Source of the DNA: Ramazzottius varieornatus | Taxonomy: Eukaryota > Tardigrada > Eutardigrada > Parachela > Ramazzottiidae | DNA: 64,000 bases | Assembly (NCBI GenBank): GCA_001949185.1 | Contig: BDGG01000009.1 | Coordinates: 369,347 to 433,346, forward strand | Direction: 5' to 3' | Program-made: the position numbers and the translations under genes | Shown: positions 9,613 through 21,192 of the stretch, one piece after another | Position numbering within the stretch: position 1 is the stretch's first letter | How the letters are laid out: every line of letters starts with the position of its first letter | The notes under the pieces: generated by a model | The model's database searches: none | What the model was told of the DNA's origin: nothing | What the model saw: the letters and a program-made list of their open reading frames with translations, nothing else

Positions 9613-12054
9613 ATGGTGTTTCCCAAGGTCTTGTTTATCATGGCCTTGAGTTTCTACATGTATGGTAGAACTGAGGCTCAGAGTGAGGAAGCGACCATCC
9701 CGCGGCCGAGCTCATCGATAGCGCCTACAACGTTACAAACAGCCACAATTTCACCTCAGGGTAGCTCCGCCGATGCTTTCTTCCACGGTATCGACACAAC
9801 GACAATCCCATCGGTCGGCAACCGTGAGCTAGCACTCAATCGGACCGCCAAGCTGGCAGATGACCACAGCGCCGCCGAGCAAGAGTCCGTCCGAACACAG
9901 GACAAGAGCCCACCGGCGGAAGGCAAATTTGATCCCGCCCGACTGCTCCAGCTCGCTTCCAAATAGTAAGTGTTCGGCCCAGGTTCTGAACGTTGGTTCC
10001 ATACTACATCACTGTACGTGGCGTTGTTTTTCCTCTTCCAGTGGCATTGCTCGGTCCGCTGCTCTGCCCGCTGGTTTCACGCTAACGCCTCCACGCCCCA
10101 AATGGACCACCATCAAGAACAAGACTTTCGACCACGCCCAACCAGTCTTCTTCGACTCCTTGGTAACTTCAGTATCCACCACCACCACGACCGCAGCTCC
10201 TACTTCTAGCACAACAGAAACACCGACTACGCCTACTCCTACCACAGATCCCACAACGACGGAACCTACAGAAACTAGTACTGTGAGTTTGACTGCTACT
10301 ACTCCAGAAGAAACTACGGTTACTTCTGTCGGCACCACCCCCTCGACTACCACCACGGTTACTTCCTCTTCCCAAACCACCACCATGCTCATCACCTCAA
10401 CTACCACCACGGTTACTCCTTCCACCCAAAATACCACCATGCCCACCCTCGTCACGGCAGCCACCACCAAAGTCACATTTCCAACAGAACGCGCCTTCAT
10501 CTTCTCTGATCCGGATTTCGTCTTTGTGGAGAACGTTACTTTGTTCCCAGCACCTACCACCATAGCAGCCACAGCCACTACTACAGTGGAAGCAACCACC
10601 ACTGAAGTAACAGTCACGACCGATGTAGTCACCGACACACCAGCTACTACCCCGTTACCTGTCACCGAAGCAGCCCTAATGACCGATACAGCGGTGGTCC
10701 CAGTGAGGATCGTATCTAAAGCTGGGGACGAATTGGCGAAAGTACCAGCTAGCGAAAGTACGTCAGAATCGACGACGCCACCTGCCGAAACACCGAACAC
10801 AACGTTAGCCGAAACCACCACTGAGGCTCCCGTCGAAACCACCACCTCCACCAGCGTAACTGCAGCAGTCTTCGAAACGACGACTAAGTTGATGCCCGAT
10901 TTTTCCAGTCAGTAGTGTACATGTTAGGAAATTCCTAAATTTGACAGAGATGAAATCTAGCAAAACTAAACTCGCCGAAATTACACTTCCATTTTTTTAC
11001 GCAGAATTTCGACCGGGGATGGACTGTTCCGAGAGCGCCACCTGCGATGCCTTCATTCCCAACTCGTACTGCAAGAAGATGGATGGTGACTTTGGTATTT
11101 GTGCCTGTTTCCCTTCCTTGACACCAGTCAACACTTCCGACTTGACACGACCTTGCGGTGAGCGAACCGTCTGTACGGAAAACCCCTGTCGAGGCGACAC
11201 CGATGCTTCAACCTGCACACCATTTCCTGATCGCTTCTTCCCAGACAACTTCGGACGTTACACCGCTCAGAAGAGCTTTGAATGCCGGTGCAACGAAGGA
11301 TCGGTTGGCAACGCCCATTCTCCAGTCGTCGCTGGACTTTGTAAGTGGGGATGTTGGCAAAGGATTTTACTCACATTATTGTTCCAAGCGGCGCAGTACT
11401 TCGGTGTTACTTACTGGTAGAATGCGCCACTTGGACAAACAACCAGGTCGAGTTTGATTGCTTCCTCGAGTGGCGCACTGTGTCGGTGTTGTCGTTTGGA
11501 AGCGTGCGTCACTTGGGGAAACGATCTAGGTAAAATTCATTTGCTGAAGTCACAGTGGAATTTTGATCGTTATCTTTGTGTCGTTAATATCTATCGAACT
11601 GTCGTGGACCAAAGTTTACCATCGTCAAGCGGCGTGTTTTCTTCCAGGTTGCAGTGCTGGGCGGATGATGTGTAAAGACATGAAGAACTGCTACGGTGTC
11701 GAAGATATGTGTGATGGTACTCCGCATTGCCAAGTAGGCATATACCGTCGCTCTCTGCAGTTTTATCAGGTATGAGTCTTTGATTGTGGGGTTCTACGGA
11801 TTTGTTCGTAGGACTTGACGGATGAGCTATTTACGTTCTGTGGAAAGCGCGAGCGAACCCTCGCCCTTGCTCATTCACGCACCATGGAAGACTCCACCGA
11901 TCCCCTCTTCATGACCTCACTGCAATCTGTCCCGCATCCACGAGCCGTAATCCAGAGCCGAGCGGACGAAGGCCTTCTTGTAGGCTCTCCCTTCGGCATA
12001 CCTGGTATGATCCGCGTACCATTCCGCAGCGCTGCTTGGGGAATGACTTACTGA
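9613..12054 (+). CDS. Secreted Thr-rich mucin-like protein with an LDL-receptor class A module
   Basis: Five exons join in phase to about 627 aa: 9613-9965, 10042-10907, 11005-11340, 11648-11733, 11812-12054. The start is chosen for its signal peptide (MVFPKVLFIMALSFYMYG). Residues of about 175-400 form a Thr/Ser/Pro/Val-rich mucin region with runs such as STTTTTAAPTSSTTETPTTP, a likely dense O-glycosylation zone. Exon 3 is Cys-rich (MDCSESATCDAF, YCKKMDGDFGICACFP, CRCNEGSVG). Exons 4-5 form an LDLa-like module (MMCKDMKNCYGVEDMCDG, then TPHCQDLTDELFTFCG) with an intron between its two halves. A 70-residue tail follows with no membrane helix or GPI signal seen, so the product is probably secreted. 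The architecture resembles cuticle or mucosal surface proteins, but I recognise no named family. Intron 3 carries two HP-A units. Confidence 0.75.
11383..11528. repeat. HP-A element, two units (mucin gene intron 3)
   Basis: Unit 1 is ttccaagcggcgcag ... aatgcgccacttgga. Unit 2 is ctcgagtggcgcactg ... cgtgcgtcacttgggg, followed by aaacgatct. Confidence 0.85.
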
Positions 12055-12660
12055 GATTTTAGCGCTAAAGTCCATATCTGTCCGAACTCGATAGTCTATC
12101 TGTTTCATGGTTACTACAAAGTATGTTTTATCGTCCTAACTTAGCCCCTGTCAAGTATTTCTAGAAGAAAGCCGGAAGTGGTCTCCTACTTACGGTGAAT
12201 GCTGTACGTTCATTGTATTCGATCCAGCTCATTGACTGAAACTGGCAAAAAGCACTCAGGATCCCGTGAAAGGGGTTGACGCTTGGCGTCGTGCACGAAA
12301 GAAGGAGTTGACACATTACGGAGAAGACTGAAGGAAAATCATAAAAGACTATGGTTATGAACCTTATCCTTCTTTTACATTGATAAGTATTATCGTAACT
12401 TCCGGATCCAGCGGGTGGACCTCGGTCTCATTAGCTAATTCATAGGCGCCCCTGTGAACTGTAAACACCTCACGTCAGCGTGACGTTACTGATGATGTCC
12501 GTCATCAGAAATTTCTATTCTGGTGTTGTTTGAGTTTATCTCTGCAAGAGCACTTCGGAACTGGAGAATCTGTACCTTATAACGGACGAGAAGGGTGTGC
12601 ACGCAGAGAAGTTTTGGCACCATGGACTGAAAGGAATCGCACAGTCGAGCAGGAATGACC
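12055..12660. other. Intergenic region between the mucin-like gene and MOSMO
   Basis: About 600 bp holding the 3' UTR of the mucin-like gene and the presumed promoter/5' UTR of MOSMO. No other feature was seen. Confidence 0.4.
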
Positions 12661-13581
12661 ATGGACAAGCTGAATCTTATTTCCACTCTGTTCTTCATCC
12701 TAGCTGACATTTTTGCAGTGGCCAGCCTGATCTTGCCTGACTGGATCATCAGCGACATCGGTGGAGGTAAGAGCAGTTTCTGGTAAGTAGATAAATATGC
12801 TTAATCAGCCCTTTCTGCTGCAGGGAAGACACGAATTGGCTTGTTGGAAACATGCTTCACCATCTATGGGCGAGAGTCCACCTGCGAAGCTTCCGTTCTG
12901 CCAGCTGAATGGACCTTCAGCTTGATTCTTCTCGTTCTGGGCATCTTAACATCCACGATCACCTCCATGCTGTTTGTGACTTCCCAGTGGAAGCCTGGCT
13001 TGACTAATGTCGCTCGTTGGATCGGCTTTGCTGGAAGTAAGTCCAGATATTTCTGCCTTTCTCTACGAAAACGCTTTGTCAAGGACTTGCCCAGCACGGC
13101 CTTGACACATCGTTTTCGTAGAAAATGGGCAAAATTTATGTATTTGGACAGATCGTTTTTTCAAGTGGCGCACGCTGTCAACATAAAAGACTGAAAACGC
13201 GCGCCACTTGCGAGTACAGTCTCACTGATTTTCCCAAGCGGCGCACGCTTTCGGTCAATAATAATGAGAACGTACGCCGCTTGAGATACGATACGTCGAA
13301 ATCATTTGTCGACGTCCCGACTTATTCTCGCGACTAGTCCAAACAGATTAGATGCCCTTACCAGTTTGTATGTCAATGTATGTTTTGCAGTGATATTCTT
13401 CTGCTTGGTGGCAGTGACATTCCCCCTGGGCTTCTCCATGGAGGCGATCGGAGGCGACCCATTTCAACTGCCCAACAGTTTCCAAGTGGGCATGTCCTAC
13501 ATACTTTTCGTTTTAGCTTTGTGGGTGACTGTAGTTTCTGAACTTCTGGCAGGCAAAGTGTGCCTTCCACACATTCGTTGA
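12661..13581 (+). CDS. MOSMO: Modulator of Smoothened protein (tetraspan membrane protein, Hedgehog attenuator)
   Basis: Three exons (12661-12766, 12824-13036, 13391-13581) join to 169 aa, against about 167 aa in vertebrates. The N-terminus MDKLNLISTLFFILADIFAV matches the family opening and forms the first membrane helix. The extracellular loop has the claudin-like pair in GLLETCFTIYGRESTC. Then follow AEWTFSLILLVLGILTSTI (TM2), ARWIGFAGMIFFCLVAVTFP (TM3), the signature GGDPFQLPNS, and a fourth helix ending LLAGKVCLPHIR. Vertebrate MOSMO works with the MEGF8-MGRN1 ubiquitin ligase system to lower Smoothened at the cilium; whether that role holds here is inference. All introns are phase 1. 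Intron 2 contains one HP-B and two HP-A units. Confidence 0.92.
13062..13133. repeat. HP-B foldback element (MOSMO intron 2)
   Basis: Arms tctacgaaaacg and cgttttcgtagaaaatgggc flank gtcaaggacttgcccagcac. The left arm is near perfect over 12 bases. Confidence 0.8.
13141..13290. repeat. HP-A element, two units (MOSMO intron 2)
   Basis: Unit 1 is cagatcgttttttcaagtgg to gcgcgccacttgcg. Unit 2 is ttttcccaagcggcgcacg to gtacgccgcttgaga. It lies directly after the HP-B copy, so the intron is largely made of foldback elements. Confidence 0.85.
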
Positions 13582-13931
13582 TCTCTTTCTCCGTTTGAAA
13601 TCTCTCAGTTTGAATCGCTACTCTTTCTCACTCTTTCCGTTCACAAATCGTCCTAGTGCTGAGAATCTTCTCTTTTAATTACAGCGCAAACAAGAATAAA
13701 TATAACGGAGGACAAAATAAATATGTTTCTTCCCCTGTGAAATCTGAAGACGGCAGAAAAAAAATCCGAAAAGCACCCACATACTCTGATAAAAAAGCTC
13801 TGTCAGCGCGCACAACTAAACTGCCATCGAAGATACAGGGATTGAATAATTTACAGGAGAAGACAACTCATCAAGTACCAATAAAGACATTTGCGGACAG
13901 GCTATCTTTGATGTGGTAAGAGAAGCTGCTG

Positions 13932-16900
13932 TTATTTTTTCTTGGTGAATCGTCCTTCCGAGGCAAAGACATCGGCCATGCGGTTGAGTGCGCTGCCTGC
14001 TTTGAACCATTCAATTTGCTGGTCGTTAAAAGAATGGTTCAACTGAATAGTCTCCTTGCTGCCATCCTTGTGTTTTAATACACATGTCACCGGCTGCAAA
14101 AACAACGATGATCAAAACTCCACCAAACCTACCGAGTCAAGCCCGACGGAGTTATTTTGAACGTCGGCAAAGGAATTCAACCAGACCGTTTTCCAAGTGG
14201 AGCCCTCATCTAGTTACAATACTAAAGTGCGCCACTTGACAGCGATCTGAGTTGCATTCTGGGCGTATGTTCCTTCTGCCATATTTCCACGCGAATACCG
14301 GTCAATCTAGCGCATGCCTTGATAGATACTCCGCAGAGAAATGGCAAAAATTAACTGAAACCTTGAATGTGAGTTCGGCAGACATGACATGGCTGTTCTG
14401 CCAAGTGCCGCACATTCCCAGCGTTATTGGCCGGAAGAGTGCGGCACTCAGACCGATCTTGTCGAGTCTGAATGTTTCCCATATGGCGCACGATTCCAGT
14501 ATTATTGGCTGCCAGCGTGCGCCACTCAGAATAATTATCTTGTCCAGTTTGTTTGCCGAGCCCCATATAATTTCCCCACGACAATTACGGAATATCGGAT
14601 CAGCCTCATGACCAGGCAAGATCCGGTCAGTGCGACGACAGGTTTACCTTGTTAGGGGCCAATTCTGCCAGTCCCAAAAGCGAGACCGTATCATCGGGTT
14701 GGACTTTATCGTAGTCGGCAGGATCGTTGAACGTTAGAGGCAACATTCCTTGCTTCTTCAAATTGGTTTCTGCGAAAGAGAACACAGTCATTATTACTGC
14801 GTCAGGACCGCCCAACCGTGCAAGAAGCCAGATTTGGCGTACCGTGGATACGGGCAAAGCTCTTGACGATGATGGCTCGTCCACCGAGATGTCGCGGTTC
14901 GAGAGCTGCGTGTTCTCGCGAGCTGCCTTCACCGTAGTTGTCATCACCGATCACGACCCATGGTAGTCCCTTGGCTTTGTACTGACGCGCCACATCCGGT
15001 ACAGCTTCGTACTTGCCCGTCAGACGATTCTTCAGCTTGTTGGCTTCACCATTCTCGTAGTTGATGGCCCTAAACAAGACATGCACGCTCTTTCATACAG
15101 CCAACAGTCACTTGACTTGTACAAAGAGTCACAAAGCTGAAGGGTTTACCCGATGAACATGTTGTTGGAAATGTTGTCGAGATGGCCTCGGTATTTCAAC
15201 CACGGTCCAGCGGCACTAATGTGATCCGTCGTACACTTGCCTTTGATCTGCAAAACACAATACAGCATCCGTAATCATTTCTGTCATGGGACGCCGGCAA
15301 ATGAAGTGAAACATGATCGTTTTCCAAGGTGGCGCACTTTCTCATTGGTACTGCGTGGAACTGAGCGCCACTAGAAAGCGGTCTTGTTTGAAACAATCGT
15401 ATTGTTTTCTCTCAGATTTCCTCGGCGTTGAACGGCATTTCAAAAGACAAAGGGTAACATTAGCTGCTGGCTTTTCTTACCTTCATCAGTACGGGCATAT
15501 CTTCCAAATCTTTACCATCCCATCGGTCGAAGGGTTCCAGCAATTGCAAGCGCTGACTGGCCGGATCGACATCAACACGGAGGTCGCGTCGTTGGTCTTG
15601 CTTCGGTGGCTCTTGGTAGGTATCTTCGCCGGGATCAAAGCCTCGATCGGGCAGTTCGCGACCAGTCGGTGGGTCCAGGACGAACTTCTCACCATTCGCC
15701 CCTGTTAGTGGGTCCGTCAGGGGATTGAAGTCTAGCCGTCCACCTAGCACTAGAGCTGTGACGATCTCTGGCGATGTCACAAAGGCATGCGTTCCTGGAC
15801 TGCAAAAGGAAGGCCAGTCTCAACACTCGACACATTCGAGCGCCCACCGGCATCCAAGGTGAACCTTGCCGTTGCTTGCTCATCGGTGTATGCAGGTGCG
15901 TGAAAGACATACCTCGAATCATTTCGACCAAGTTACATAGCCCGAAGATTCGGGCAACTACGTGCATACACGTGGACCTTGGTGATAGCCCTTACTCGTG
16001 TATGCAGATTCACGAAGTTAAGACTTACTTGGCATCATTTCGGCCGGTGAAGTTTCGGTTGTACGAATTGACAATGGTATTCTTTTCGCCCTTCTTGATG
16101 TCCTTCCTGTTCCACTGACCGATGCAAGGTCCACAAGCGTTGGCCAAGACCAGACCACCGATGTCGTGGAGAGACTGGGCCAATCCGTCACGCGTAATGG
16201 TAGCACGGACCTGTTCCGAGCCCGGTGTGATTGTGAACTTGGACTTGGCTTTGATGCCGTGCTTCAAAGCTTGGCGAGCAATGCTAGCTGATCGTTCCAT
16301 GTCTTCGTAGCTGCTGTTGGTACAGCTGCCAATCAAGCCAACCTACCGAGGCAACTCCTTGAAATGGAGGAACTCATCTCATGACACCTGCATACAGATG
16401 CACCACATCCCAGCATGGGGTCGCTGTATGCAGGTTGGTAACCGGCTTGAAAAGGAAAACTCGAGCAAATGATCTTACCTTGATCTCCATGGGCCATCCA
16501 TTCTCTTTGGCGCGTTTCGCCAGCTGAGACACGGGTGTCATCAAGTCAGGTGTGTAGGGTCCGTTGATTAGAGGTTCCAGCTCGCTCAAGTTGATTTCCA
16601 GCAGCTGGTCATACTGACAGCCTTCTTCCGGTGTCAGCAGCTGTTCGCGGTACTCCTCAGCGGCGTCGCCAATGTCTTTGCGGCCGGTGGCGTTAAGGTA
16701 GCGGCGCATGCGGTCGTTGTAGGGGAAGATGGAGGTGGTGGCCCCAATCTCGGCACCCATGTTACAGATGGTGCCCATGCCGGTGCAGGAGATGGACTCG
16801 GTTCCCGGACCGTGGTATTCCACAATGGCACCTGTTCCACCCTTGACGGTCAGCTCCCCAGCTACCTTCAGGATCACATCCTTGGCCGACGTCCAGCCGC

Positions 16901-18613
16901 TCATTTCACCCGTCAAACGCACACCAATAACCTAAGCACGGGACAACTGACGCTTGGTCAAAGTCGAACTATCTCGAAAAGATCATCGTTTTCAAGTGAC
17001 GCATGCCGCTAGCCTATAACATTTAGAAAGTGTGCCACTCGGCAAAAAACTCGACCAGTGCGTTCGCACCAGTGGCGCACGGCCTCCTTGTTACTGCCCG
17101 ATAACGTGCGCCACTTGAAGTACCCGTCGAACGAGACAAAATCGTTCTTCCAAGTGGCGCACTTTCCACCCAAAAACCTTTAAATCCGACGCCACGTGTG
17201 AACCAATATTATCATGCCTGTTTGGCGACCTCTCAGTCGGAACTGTGCGTACAAAGTACAACGCCCGTGGAGTGCTCACCTTTGGGCATTTGAGCTCCCA
17301 AGGAAGTCCGGCCATGACATCGACGGCGTCAGCACCACCGACTCCGATGCAGACACCGCCCAAACCGCCACCGTTGGGAGTGTGGCTATCCGTGCCAATG
17401 AGAAGCAGACCAGGGAAGGCATAGTTCTCAAGGACGATCTGGTGGATGATACCGCTGCCTGGGCGCCAGAAACCCACGCCGTATTTGGCGCTGGCCGAAG
17501 AAAGGAAGTCATATACTTCGTGGTTAATGTCCTAGCACCACCAAACATCACACATTATAAGCAGAGCCCAAGACACCAGAGAAACTGTCGCACGAACCTT
17601 GGCACGAGGTAAGTCCTCATCGTTTCCGGTTTGAGCTTCAATCAAATGATCGCAATGGATCGTGCTAGGAACGGCTACCTAGAACACAGAGAACAAAAAT
17701 CTAAAAACTGGCTGAACTTTAATAGCAGAAACATGCAAGCGGACTCCGAACCCGAAGCCAGACAAACATTAGGATGAATCGATTACGCACCGTCTCAATG
17801 CCACCGGAAATGAACTGCAGCATGGCCATCTACAAAAGAGATTTGGTCAATCAACAACAAGAGAAAGGGTACATGGTCAGTCAACCGGAAGTCCGCTCAG
17901 TACGAGTAAGGTCCTAAAGGTAACAGAGAACCCTGAAGGGGAAGTTTTCCCGTCGTTGTTGATGCGAACGAACACTAAACAGAACATGGCGGACATGGAT
18001 TAGTGCCCTGTACGCAACCAGTGTTGAATGCGGCGGATGGCCTTATTCGCCCTGTAGGATTGTGCAAGTGATGTCACGTCAATGTAAAAAGGGAGCGAAC
18101 CTGTGCAGTGGCATCTTGCATGGCCACCCGATCTGGTCGCAGCATCAAATAACTCTTTCCGCGGATGATTTCTTGCGACTCGGGCTTGTCCAGATGGGAA
18201 TAGAGCACTTTCTCGGATAATGTCAGAGGGCGACCCAACCTGCAGGACAGAAGAACAGGACGCTGGCCTTGAAGCTTCAATCAGAGTCCATCAATCAACA
18301 ATCAAGTGTACACCAACCTTTTCCGCACAATCTCCAAATTTGACAAGAGCTTCTCGTAAGGCACCGTCTTGTTCCCGTCGAATCGGCTCATCGCCGCCTA
18401 TAAATTAAAGTTCGATGAACAAGTAAAAATGGCGAAATGGGGCGATTTACCTTTGGAGCGGCGCGCTGAGCGTTGATCAACGAGACGGAGAAGCATCTTG
18501 TCTGTAACGCCTTCTTCACCACCAAACTACTGTGGATTTTCTAAAAAAAGTACACCAGACGAGACGATCAGTTTCCATAACGCAGAAGGGCGAATATAAA
18601 AGGTACTTACCAT
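13932..18613 (-). CDS. ACO2: Aconitate hydratase, mitochondrial
   Basis: Fourteen coding exons on the minus strand join in phase to 792 aa (human ACO2 780): 18611-18613, 18451-18540, 18318-18397, 18101-18239, 17791-17829, 17598-17678, 17280-17531, 16479-16931, 16029-16342, 15481-15799, 15150-15247, 14843-15069, 14648-14769, 13932-14093. It catalyses citrate-isocitrate isomerisation in the TCA cycle. [4Fe-4S] ligands are visible in [10 protein letters not shown] and [11 protein letters not shown]. Other family landmarks are [55 protein letters not shown] (seen as [13 protein letters not shown]) and [15 protein letters not shown]. The N-terminus ([20 protein letters not shown]) is basic and hydroxylated, as expected for a mitochondrial presequence. 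The first coding exon contributes only the ATG. Donors after exons 4 and 6 are gttcgc and gttcgt. Several introns carry HP-A units. Confidence 0.97.
14178..14250. repeat. HP-A element (ACO2 last intron, first copy)
   Basis: ccagaccgttttccaagtgg pairs with gtgcgccacttg and gcgatct. The inner left arm is mutated (gagccctc). Confidence 0.7.
14390..14557. repeat. HP-A element, two units (ACO2 last intron)
   Basis: gccaagtgccgcac ... gtgcggcactcagaccgatc is followed by tatggcgcacg ... cgtgcgccactcaga and ttatcttgtcc. In unit 1 both arms carry matching changes (gtgccgcac / gtgcggcac), a compensatory pair. Confidence 0.8.
15313..15389. repeat. HP-A element (ACO2 intron)
   Basis: atgatcgttttccaaggtgg ... 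gagcgccactagaaagcggtc, a single diverged unit. Confidence 0.75.
16974..17182. repeat. HP-A element array, about three units (ACO2 intron)
   Basis: Three successive arm sets occur: tcaagtgacgcatg / gtgtgccactcgg, ccagtggcgcacgg / cgtgcgccacttga, and ccaagtggcgcac with a truncated partner. It fills most of the intron between exons 7 and 8. Confidence 0.85.
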
Positions 18614-19681
18614 TGTGGTGATGTGGTCAGAGGAGAGTGACAGTTCCGTCCGAATCAAGCCTGGATAGTCAGCATAGCAGCCGACGTCTCAGAGAGGTGT
18701 CCAAATTTATGCAATCAAGAAGTTACGGAGTACACCAGTTACCAGTGAATCAGTGATGGATCGTTGTGCCCTCATGCGGCAGAGATGATGATATTTCCGG
18801 AAGAAGATGCACACACGTTACGCGTTGAAGTTCCTCAGATACGGAAAAACGAACACTTATCTGTGTGCGCAAGAAAAACACTTGCTACGAGCGTGATTAC
18901 TGTTTGAACCACTAACGGCCTGCTGCACAGCCAAGGCCGCAGAGGACATGGCTCGTCATACGTCGCAGTTTCCAGCTCTCGCCTCGCCCACCCGTATCAA
19001 CTTACGCTGTACGTTGCTTATCACGTGAACACTTTCCCTGGACACACCCCGAAACTTGTCAGGTGATTTTCTATGATGTTAAAACATCATGTGCACGTTT
19101 GTTTTGGCTACAGTAGCACGAAGGCCACGGAGCGAACTCTCGATGCCACATTGTTGCTTCCCGAGATGGCCTGGGGAATGAGAATAGGTAACATCCGGTT
19201 CACCAACTGGATTCATTGGGACTGCTTTGCGCAAGTTGTTTCTTATCGCAGGGGCAACGGAGAAATCCTTGATTCATCTACCAGCGCACTTGATTCGAAC
19301 TTCGATGGCAATCTCAGAACTGTTTCACCTTCTTGGAGGTCGCCGCGGGGCGTCGAGGTTCAAAATCAGTTTGACGGCCCGACATTGTTTCCTGGGAAGC
19401 GGAAGCTTGCTTTTCTCGGGAAAGCAACGGCGTCCGCCAACTGGAATGAACAGCGGACCATCTCTTCACAGTAGGGCTTCTTGACGTTTCCAAAGGTCTC
19501 GTTCGTCTAGCTGCCTTTCCATTAGCTTGCCAATCAAGACGACTGGACAAAACATTTCAAGGCTGTAGATCTCACTTCCGAAAATTCAAAACGATAACAA
19601 GAAGAAAAAACAAGGAAAAGATCGCAGTGGGAAACTTGAGATCAAACTACTCGTGACTCATTCGGAAAAAACAAAACTGCA
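18614..19681. other. Upstream region of ACO2 and downstream of the next minus-strand gene
   Basis: An open frame at 19073-19474 (+) and others are compositionally plain and have no recognisable domain. No HP-A or HP-B copy was seen here. The ACO2 promoter and 5' UTR should lie just above 18613. Confidence 0.4.
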
Positions 19682-20575
19682 TCAATCGCCACCGTCAAGA
19701 ATAATCTGCAAAAATGAGCCGACAGCTTCCATAGGATACTCTAACAAGGAACGTAACGACATATCAAAAATGCTGATCCGTGGCTCGAAGCTACCTACGG
19801 GCATCACAGTATCATCATCAACAACCTCATTATTATTAGAAACGGTACTATCAGAAATCTTTTCCACGCTGGCTGATCTTGGTTCATTCTTCACACTGGA
19901 ATGGTTGAACGATTCCGTCAACTCTGTAAACTTCCAGCCCATCCGTGACGGTATCTCCCTCTTGTCATACTCGGTCTCTTCTTGGATGTTGGTGATGAGG
20001 TCGAAGATTGGCGAGCAGCCGAAACCGTCGATGTCAACATAGTTGTCATCGTCGATGAAGACGCACCTTTCTCGATCTTCACAGTGCACTCGCCTTGTCA
20101 GCACCTCAAACAGGTATTGTCGCCATGTCAGTCTACGGCAGTAACATCCACAAAAGAGCCCCGTCAGGCTCATAAGATGCGACCACTCTAGGGATAGAAA
20201 TTCTGGAAGAAGAACCGGCGAGATTAACCGTAAGAAACGGCAACAGTCGAAATCCTTCAAACGGCGATCAATCCTCACCTGACTCTTGCTCGGACTCCGT
20301 CTGAAAGATATCCAGGGACACGTTGTTCCTGAGGTTGTTGTCTTCTGTCAAGCAGAAGTTCTGGTCTGAAAGCATAAGCACTAGAATTCAGTCTTCAAAC
20401 AAAGGTTGCTCTATTCAGCGATTGATACGTTGATTGTCGATTGATTAATAACGCGTTCGAATTCCACACGCCATCTAGATTTCAAGGTTATACTGCAACG
20501 CTTACCATCGTGGTGCTCCGCAATTTCTGCCGCGGCTGCAATAAGGAGCATCCCCAACACCGTCTGGAGCAACAT
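19682..20575 (-). CDS. Predicted secreted Cys-containing protein, unknown family
   Basis: Three exons (20506-20575, 20279-20365, 19682-20202) join in phase to 225 aa from the Met at 20575. The start MLLQTVLGMLLIAAAAEIAE gives a signal peptide. Initiation at an in-frame upstream Met (MALSHRKGSD...) would make it a signal anchor instead. The mature part has a cluster of Cys (FCLTED, LFCGCYCRR, RRVHCEDRERC, GFGCSP), an acidic DDDNYVDIDG stretch, and a Ser/Asn/Asp-rich C-terminal third. Both introns have good donors (gtaagc, gtgagg) and polypyrimidine acceptors. I do not recognise the family. The joint open frames and phases argue that it is a real gene. Confidence 0.5.
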
Positions 20576-20940
20576 CACGTTACCATCCTGAATGTCCGAG
20601 CCTTTGCGATGTGAGAGTGCCATGGCCCTTGGGATCACTGATGTGCTGCTGAACCGCGCGTTGTTGGAGAGCGACACGCATGATCAAGCTCTTGATTGCT
20701 TACGTCTACAGCGGAAGTGGGAAGGGCAACACGTCGGGTGACCATTTACAAGTTAAAACTGTACAAAGCGGACACAAGTCCAATCAGGGGACGAAAACAA
20801 TAGAACATCTAGCGTCGAACGCGGTATCACGCAAAAATGAAAGACTCCGTCCAGATATGGAAAACAACAAGATGAACATCAAGAAATAAAAGAAAATTCA
20901 AATGAAACAGTAAAACAAGTATCCTGACTCAACGTACCGA

Positions 20941-21192
20941 TCAGCTCCGGCTGTTTCGGCGGCGATTGGCGTTCCATCCCTTCTCCGCCATGTCCGCCGA
21001 ATCAGCTGGAGCTGATCGGTACTTCTTGCCCAGATACTGCAAGTAGCCTAAGGCAATGGCCGTGAAGCACAGCATGCCTGTCCTAGGGTAAGGAGGAATT
21101 CCGGTGACGTTCCGTTGTAGGATGTTTCTACGCCGAATTCCATGCCGGCAACCTTCGAGTAAGTCTTCACGGACGGAGGGGGCACTCTCCAT
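20941..21192 (-). CDS. Hypothetical 83-aa protein with one predicted membrane segment
   Basis: A single uninterrupted frame starts MESAPSVREDLLEG and carries a basic segment (GCRHGIRRRNILQRN). A hydrophobic stretch follows (TGMLCFTAIALGYLQYLG), then KKYRSA and a basic C-terminus (NRRRNSRS). The positive-inside pattern is compatible with a small single-pass membrane protein. No homologue is recognised, and an open frame of this length could occur by chance. Confidence 0.35.
   Translation of the reverse strand: MESAPSVREDLLEGCRHGIRRRNILQRNVTGIPPYPRTGMLCFTAIALGYLQYLGKKYRSAPADSADMAEKGWNANRRRNSRS

Noticed and set aside
10009-10851. Long minus-strand frame of 280 codons rich in Val
   Set aside because: It is the antisense reading of the Thr-rich mucin exon (ACN codons read as NGT Val).
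19073-19474. Plus-strand open frame of 133 codons
   Set aside because: No domain, signal peptide or homologue recognised, and an overlapping opposite-strand frame is equally open. Likely chance.
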